Positions 7,182 to 11,030 of a DNA stretch of 11,030 nt are shown here, piece by piece. The notes beneath the pieces were generated by a model, which was not told where the DNA came from, ran no database searches, and saw only the letters and a program-made list of their open reading frames with translations. The stretch spans positions 1-11,030 of the forward strand of contig JAHEIV010000053.1 in assembly GCA_024639205.1 (NCBI GenBank), written 5' to 3'. A program made the translations under genes and the position numbers. Source of the DNA: Deltaproteobacteria bacterium (GTDB lineage Bacteria; Desulfobacterota; Desulfobacteria; Desulfobacterales; SG8-13). Every line of letters begins with the position of its first letter. Position 1 is the stretch's first letter.

Positions 7182-7272
7182 GAAGGCGAGATGGAGGGAT
7201 AAACGATATAACATTCTGATATTAAATGGCTTATTTTCTTGGCAAGAAGGTTGTAGAAGGAAGATAAGCAAT

Positions 7273-7284
7273 CGTGAATTCACG
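7273..7284. promoter_or_regulatory. 12-bp perfect palindrome, candidate enhancer site
   Basis: CGTGAATTCACG is perfectly self-complementary and is centred about 124 bp upstream of the predicted sigma-54 start. This is where a dimeric enhancer-binding protein with a Fis-type HTH is expected to bind. It overlaps the first of two direct repeats by four bases. Binding by the neighbouring activator is inferred. Confidence 0.4.
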
Positions 7285-7311
7285 GTATTTCGAGACTGCC
7301 ACGATATTTCG
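7281..7311. repeat. Two 12-bp direct repeats, candidate upstream activating sequence
   Basis: CACGGTATTTCG (7281-7292) and CACGATATTTCG (7300-7311) differ at one base and start 19 bp apart, close to two helical turns, so proteins bound to both would face nearly the same side. They lie between the activator stop codon and the sigma-54 promoter candidate, about 130-155 bp from the predicted start, typical of enhancer sites. Confidence 0.45.
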
Positions 7312-7349
7312 GGAATTGGATGTTCATTCATTGGAGGGACCCGTCGATC

Positions 7350-10208
7350 CTATTTGGGCCGGTAGATGCCCAGTTTTTTCATTTTTGATTCGAGGGTTGT
7401 CGGCTTCAATCCCAGCAGTTCGGCTGCACCGTTTGTACCACTGACCCGCCAGGAAGTTTTTTTCAGCACACCTGCAATGTGGTCGCGCTCGACATCTGCC
7501 AGCTTGATTGCTCTTTGTAGGGATACAGACGGATCGACCGGGGGGATTATGTGTAACGTTTTCCCTTTTGTGACGATCATCGCATTTTCCACCACATTTT
7601 TCAGCTCCCGAATATTTCCGGGCCAGGCATACTGCTGCAGCGCATCAAGCCCCTTTTTCGGAATCTGATGGACGGTTTTACCCATGGAGCTTTCATACTC
7701 TTTGACAAACGACCACACCAGCTGTGGGATGTCCTCGATGCGATCTCGAAGCGGCGGTGCGGTGACAGAAAAGACGTTGAGCCGATAGTACAGATCCTCT
7801 CGGAATCTTCCCTCGCGCACTGCCCTGGCAAGATCCCGGTTGGTGGAAGTGATGATGCGTACATCGGTGCGGATGGTATCAGGGCTGCCCAGTCGCTCGA
7901 AACGACCTTCCTGGAGCACGCGCAGCAACTTGGCCTGGAGTTCCAGCGGCATCTCACCGATTTCATCCAGAAAAATGGTCGAGCCGTCGGCAATTTCAAA
8001 GCGCCCGACCTGTCGGCTCATGGCACCGGTATATGCCCCTTTTTCACGACCGAACAGCTCGCTTTCGATGAGCGTTGCCGGCAGGGCGGCGCAGTTTACC
8101 TTGATCATGGTATGGTCTTTGCGCCGACTCAGCCGGTGAACCTCGTTTGCCAGCAACTCCTTGCCGGTGCCGGTCTCCCCGAGTAAGAGAACCGTGGCGT
8201 CGGTTTCGGCCACCTGCTCGGCGCGGGCCAGCATTTCCAACACCGCCTCGCTTTTTCCGATGATGCCTTCGTGCCGGTGGCGCAGCTCGATCTCTTCGCG
8301 CAAATAGATGTTCTCCGTTTCCAGACGGGACTTCAAGGCCTTGATTTCGTCAAAGGCTTTATGAAGCTTCCTGTCTGTTTGTTGGCGAGCGATAAAGTGA
8401 CCGAACATGGCTGCGATGATGGGAAACCGCTCCGTCAACTGCTTGTCCCAGACTCGGTCACGGGTGGTATTGGAAAAGCCCAGGCAGCTCGAAGGTTCGC
8501 CTGAAACCATCACTGGAATTCCGGCAAAAGATCGCAAGCCCGAATCTTCGAGCAGACGGATATCGTCTTCAGTACAGGGAGGCAATCCCTCAGCCCGAGA
8601 CCAAATCAACGGTTTTCCGTTCACAAACGGCGACAGCAGCCACGGATAGCGATGCAGGGGATAGGACATTCGCGTAGCGGCAATCTCCTTGCGGTTCCAT
8701 ACATGAGTGATCTGCATCTCCTTTTTGTCCGGTGTCAGCCGACCGAAACTGCATCGGTCCAGATCAAAAAATCGACCGATTTTTTCCAGGGCGTCTTCGA
8801 TGACCCGATCCATACTTTCGGGAGGAACATCGATAAAAGAGACCGATAGATTGGTGAGCAGTTGGTCGAACAACATTAGATTCTTAACTGCAGCCTCGGC
8901 CTGTTTTAGTTCTGTGATGTCGATGGCGATGCCGCCCAGCAGCTTTTTCCCGGATTCTAGCTGGATCGGAAACTTGATATCCCTGCGCCATTCGATTTCA
9001 CCTTCCACTGAACGATTCCATTCTTCTATAATTCTCGGGATGTTGCCACTTATCACTTTCCGATCGAGCGCGATCAGTCTGTCGGCAATTTCACGCGGAA
9101 AAAAATCCAGGGTGGTCGCACCCATAAATTCATCCGGGTTTTTCCCAACACTTTTCATACCCATTGGATTCGCATATACGTGCCGATCCTTTTCGTCTTT
9201 GATATAGACAACGGCCGGAATATTCTCCATAAATGCCCGGAACCGCTCCTCGCTTTCCGCCAATTTCAGTTCCAGCAGTTTGGTATTGGTGATATCATGG
9301 GCGCTCACCACCGCAGCGGATACCTTCCCATCGGCACCGAAATATGGAGAATAGCGCACATCCATAAACCGGTGTCCCCATCCGGCAAACTCGGCCCACG
9401 ATTGAAAGTTGACCTCTTCGCCGGCAAAGCAGCGATCGTAATGCTCCTTCAGCGTTTGTTCAAACATCTCCTGCCCCACAAGATCGGCCACCGTGCACCC
9501 GATAATCTCTTGACAGTCTTTCTGAAAGGCGGCGCAGTAGCCGCTGTTCACATATTGATAGACATAGTTTCGATTTACCTGGCCAATTATGCTTGTGGTG
9601 GATTCGACGATATGCCGGTATTGCTCCTGTTTTATTTGTGCACGGACACGTACCAGTGTCGCGCCGATCATGTCGGCCAGCACCCTCATTTGTTCCATCA
9701 GCTGCGCCGGGTATTCGCGTGCTTTATCGACGCTATCCAAACCGAACATTCCGATCGGTTTGCCTTCGACGATAACCGGTACGACAAACCCTGAGTTTAT
9801 CCCATCGCCTTCAAGCTGCTTCTGTAGCTCCAGCGCCTCATCGGGCAGCCCGCTATGTCCGGGACCGACTATGATCACCCCGCCGCTGCTGATTTGTCGG
9901 GCAACCCACGGAACATCAGAAACCATGTCCAGATCAAATATTTCCGACTGCTGGCTGAAGCCTTCGGCCGCCCAAACATTGGTATTCTTCAAACTTTTCC
10001 CGTCTTCCGTAAACTGGAAAATAAAAGCTCTCTCCGTTTTAAGAAATCGGCCAAGGGACTCAAGTGTTTCCTGGAGTAAGGCGTGAATATTCTCCGGTTG
10101 CACCTGTGCCAGTCTGGCTGCAATGTCCGCGATCAGCCGCTCGAATTTGGGTCCATCGCCTTTGCGGAATCGACGCTGCTTGTCTTCAGGAGCTTTATTA
10201 CCGGCCAT
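7350..10208 (-). CDS. Sigma-54-dependent transcriptional activator, GAF-PAS-PAS-GAF-AAA+-HTH (FhlA-like)
   Basis: This 952-residue cytoplasmic protein has no receiver domain and no membrane segment. Domains in order: GAF1 (about 38-190), PAS1 (195-310, ending SAHDITNTK), PAS2 (318-436, ending GGIAIDITELK), GAF2 (445-608), a coiled-coil linker (610-645) and an AAA+ sigma-54 interaction domain (647-880). The AAA+ domain shows Walker A GETGTGKE (677-684), the sigma-54 contact loop GAYTGA (724-729, Tyr for the usual Phe), Walker B IFLDEIGEMP (745-754), sensor I region TDVRIITSTN (781-790), the Arg-finger region FREDLYYRL (802-810) and WPGNIREL (862-869). A Fis-type HTH follows (GAAELLGLKPTTLESKMKKL, 927-946). 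This is the FhlA/NorR style of activator, in which N-terminal GAF/PAS domains sense a small molecule, metal cluster or redox state. The ATG at 10208 follows GGAGG. Its gene directly precedes the sigma-54 promoter candidate and enhancer-like repeats, so the ABM-OMP-MBL cluster is the probable target. The ligand is unknown. Confidence 0.93.
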   Translation of the reverse strand: MAGNKAPEDKQRRFRKGDGPKFERLIADIAARLAQVQPENIHALLQETLESLGRFLKTERAFIFQFTEDGKSLKNTNVWAAEGFSQQSEIFDLDMVSDVPWVARQISSGGVIIVGPGHSGLPDEALELQKQLEGDGINSGFVVPVIVEGKPIGMFGLDSVDKAREYPAQLMEQMRVLADMIGATLVRVRAQIKQEQYRHIVESTTSIIGQVNRNYVYQYVNSGYCAAFQKDCQEIIGCTVADLVGQEMFEQTLKEHYDRCFAGEEVNFQSWAEFAGWGHRFMDVRYSPYFGADGKVSAAVVSAHDITNTKLLELKLAESEERFRAFMENIPAVVYIKDEKDRHVYANPMGMKSVGKNPDEFMGATTLDFFPREIADRLIALDRKVISGNIPRIIEEWNRSVEGEIEWRRDIKFPIQLESGKKLLGGIAIDITELKQAEAAVKNLMLFDQLLTNLSVSFIDVPPESMDRVIEDALEKIGRFFDLDRCSFGRLTPDKKEMQITHVWNRKEIAATRMSYPLHRYPWLLSPFVNGKPLIWSRAEGLPPCTEDDIRLLEDSGLRSFAGIPVMVSGEPSSCLGFSNTTRDRVWDKQLTERFPIIAAMFGHFIARQQTDRKLHKAFDEIKALKSRLETENIYLREEIELRHRHEGIIGKSEAVLEMLARAEQVAETDATVLLLGETGTGKELLANEVHRLSRRKDHTMIKVNCAALPATLIESELFGREKGAYTGAMSRQVGRFEIADGSTIFLDEIGEMPLELQAKLLRVLQEGRFERLGSPDTIRTDVRIITSTNRDLARAVREGRFREDLYYRLNVFSVTAPPLRDRIEDIPQLVWSFVKEYESSMGKTVHQIPKKGLDALQQYAWPGNIRELKNVVENAMIVTKGKTLHIIPPVDPSVSLQRAIKLADVERDHIAGVLKKTSWRVSGTNGAAELLGLKPTTLESKMKKLGIYRPK

Positions 10209-10265
10209 CGTTATCCTCCAGTGAGAGCTGCACCTTGATTGATAATAGATTTCACTCAGTAAAAA

Positions 10266-10294
10266 GTGATAAACCGGATGTCACGATGGATCAA
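10266..10294 (-). promoter_or_regulatory. Possible sigma-70 promoter for the activator gene
   Basis: On the minus strand TTGATC (10294-10289) and TATCAC (10271-10266) are 17 bases apart, each matching 4 of 6 consensus bases. The start would lie about 50 bases before the ATG at 10208. A small dyad, TCACT/AGTGA (10252-10256 and 10265-10269), overlaps the -10 element and could be an operator. Evidence is by eye only. Confidence 0.3.
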
Positions 10295-10406
10295 GTCCGA
10301 AAGCAAAAGATGGTGGGAACCTTCCAATTTATGCTTTGGGAAGGAAAATTCAGAAACAGCTGGTGTTTGAGATCGAAAATATCAGGGGGAATGATCTAAT
10401 CAAAAT

Positions 10407-11030
10407 CTACAGGTCGGAAAAGCGTTTCTCCAGCATGATCTTCAAAATCGTGCGGTCGGTCTCGATCATCCCCTGGGTGCTCAGGGTACCGATATTCTGC
10501 ATGGTCTGCTCCGGAGAGACGCCAACGATCCCATCGGTGGGCTGTACCTCTACTCCCTGCAAGGAGAAAAGGGCGGCCTGCACGGCCGTGCCGGCGGCAG
10601 TGGCCAGCTTCAGGGAACAGCCGGCCTTGGCACCGTCACAGATCACACCGGCCAGATCTTCGGTCAGGTTTTTGATGGCGCCGGCAATGTGATGAACGTT
10701 TCCCCCCATCAGGTAGGTGATTCCAGCGGTGGCACCGGCACCGGCGGCCACCGAACATCCGCACACCGCAGACAGGCGGCCGGTATAGGATTTGACGTAG
10801 GCGGTCAGGATATGGCTGAGACCGACGGCTTTTAACACCGCCTCCGGCTCGCAGTCGACAAACTCTTTGATCGCATGGATGGGAAGTGTTGCCGTCAGCC
10901 CATGATTTCCGCTTCCCGCCGAGCTCATAGCCGGCAGCTTCACGCCGGCCATGCGGGCATCCGAGGCCGCCGAGGTCAGTATGCGTGCCGCCAGGACCAT
11001 GTCGCGCGCAAGCAGGCGCTGGCGGGCCAG
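10407..11030 (-). CDS. L-cysteine desulfidase / L-serine dehydratase alpha-like protein (CyuA/YhaM, UPF0597 family), 5'-partial
   Basis: The frame is open to the right edge (codons before the ATG at 11000 read LARQRLLARD), so this is the C-terminal half, about 207 residues, of a protein usually around 430 long. Family hallmarks, counted from that ATG: GSGNHGLTATLPI (29-41), AVCGCSVAAGAGATAGITYL (78-97), AGAIKNLTEDLAGVICDGAKAGC (106-128) and KLATAAGTAVQAALFSLQG (130-148). The cysteines in VCGC and in ICDGAKAGC fit a [4Fe-4S] cluster used to bind and activate the substrate hydroxyl or thiol. Known activities in the family are cysteine to pyruvate, sulfide and ammonia, or serine to pyruvate and ammonia; the sequence does not separate these. 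It is cytoplasmic and oxygen-sensitive, suggesting anaerobic life. It ends 198 bp upstream of the activator on the same strand; I see no clear terminator between them, and a link to the activator is unproven. Confidence 0.88.
   Translation of the reverse strand: MARQRLLARDMVLAARILTSAASDARMAGVKLPAMSSAGSGNHGLTATLPIHAIKEFVDCEPEAVLKAVGLSHILTAYVKSYTGRLSAVCGCSVAAGAGATAGITYLMGGNVHHIAGAIKNLTEDLAGVICDGAKAGCSLKLATAAGTAVQAALFSLQGVEVQPTDGIVGVSPEQTMQNIGTLSTQGMIETDRTILKIMLEKRFSDL

Larger units (their letters stand above)
6998..7349. other. Intergenic regulatory region between activator gene and ABM gene
   Basis: I see no credible gene in these 352 bases. One minus-strand reading frame (7149-7331, 60 codons) has no good start signal and no recognisable protein pattern. 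The region is AT-rich and holds a sigma-54-type promoter candidate, a 12-bp palindrome and a pair of 12-bp direct repeats, listed separately. An imperfect dyad CGGATcATCCG (7043-7053) lies in the predicted leader. I see no clear terminator after the activator gene. Confidence 0.6.

Noticed and set aside
7240..7255. Plus-strand sigma-54-like sequence TGGCAAGAAGGTTGTA
   Set aside because: Spacing is right and the -24 half is good, but the invariant C of the -12 GC is T, and it points into the 3' end of the activator with no plus-strand gene to drive.
7149..7331. 60-codon minus-strand reading frame in the regulatory region
   Set aside because: No proper ribosome binding site, no recognisable protein pattern, and it covers the promoter and repeat elements; most likely chance.
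1..11030. CRISPR arrays, insertion sequences, tRNA or rRNA genes
   Set aside because: I saw no regularly spaced repeats, transposase-like proteins, terminal inverted repeats or RNA-gene signatures in the window.

Overview
The window reads as a piece of a Gram-negative, proteobacterial-type chromosome, with moderately high GC over most of it. It encodes an outer-membrane beta-barrel, a lipobox lipoprotein, a sigma-54 enhancer-binding regulator and a Hanks-type Ser/Thr kinase. The mix (soluble Ser/Thr kinase, multi-GAF/PAS FhlA-like activator, iron-sulfur L-cysteine desulfidase/L-serine dehydratase family enzyme) fits Desulfobacterota (old Deltaproteobacteria, e.g. Desulfobacterales). That placement is inference; there is no rRNA or marker gene.

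Left block, 1-3714, plus strand: three tightly packed genes. (i) The 3' part of a membrane-anchored protein whose soluble tail contains two copies of a roughly 30-residue helical motif. (ii) Three bases later, a compact Ser/Thr kinase with all catalytic residues. (iii) 46 bases further on, a 725-residue cytoplasmic protein with a long helical middle and a C-terminal GGDEF-like domain. In that domain the catalytic signature has become DDNKI, but an RxxD inhibitory-site motif remains exactly five residues upstream. I read this as a phosphorylation module that may sense c-di-GMP through a dead GGDEF domain.

Middle block, 3853-7349, minus strand: a small lone lipoprotein gene (3853-4263) with visibly lower GC, and a cluster transcribed right to left. 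The cluster encodes an antibiotic-biosynthesis-monooxygenase (ABM) fold protein, an outer-membrane beta-barrel protein and an exported or membrane-anchored metallo-beta-lactamase-fold hydrolase resembling the GntH group. The 352-bp region before the cluster holds a good -24/-12 (sigma-54) promoter candidate at 7166-7181 on the minus strand. About 110-150 bp upstream of it are a 12-bp perfect palindrome and two 12-bp near-identical direct repeats, where enhancer sites for a sigma-54 activator are expected.

Right block, 7350-11030, minus strand: a 952-residue GAF-PAS-PAS-GAF-AAA+-HTH sigma-54 activator whose gene sits directly upstream of that promoter, then the 3' half of a CyuA/UPF0597-family gene that runs off the right edge. 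The simplest model is that the activator senses a small molecule or redox state in the cytoplasm and switches on the ABM/outer-membrane/MBL cluster. The substrate cannot be read from the sequence.
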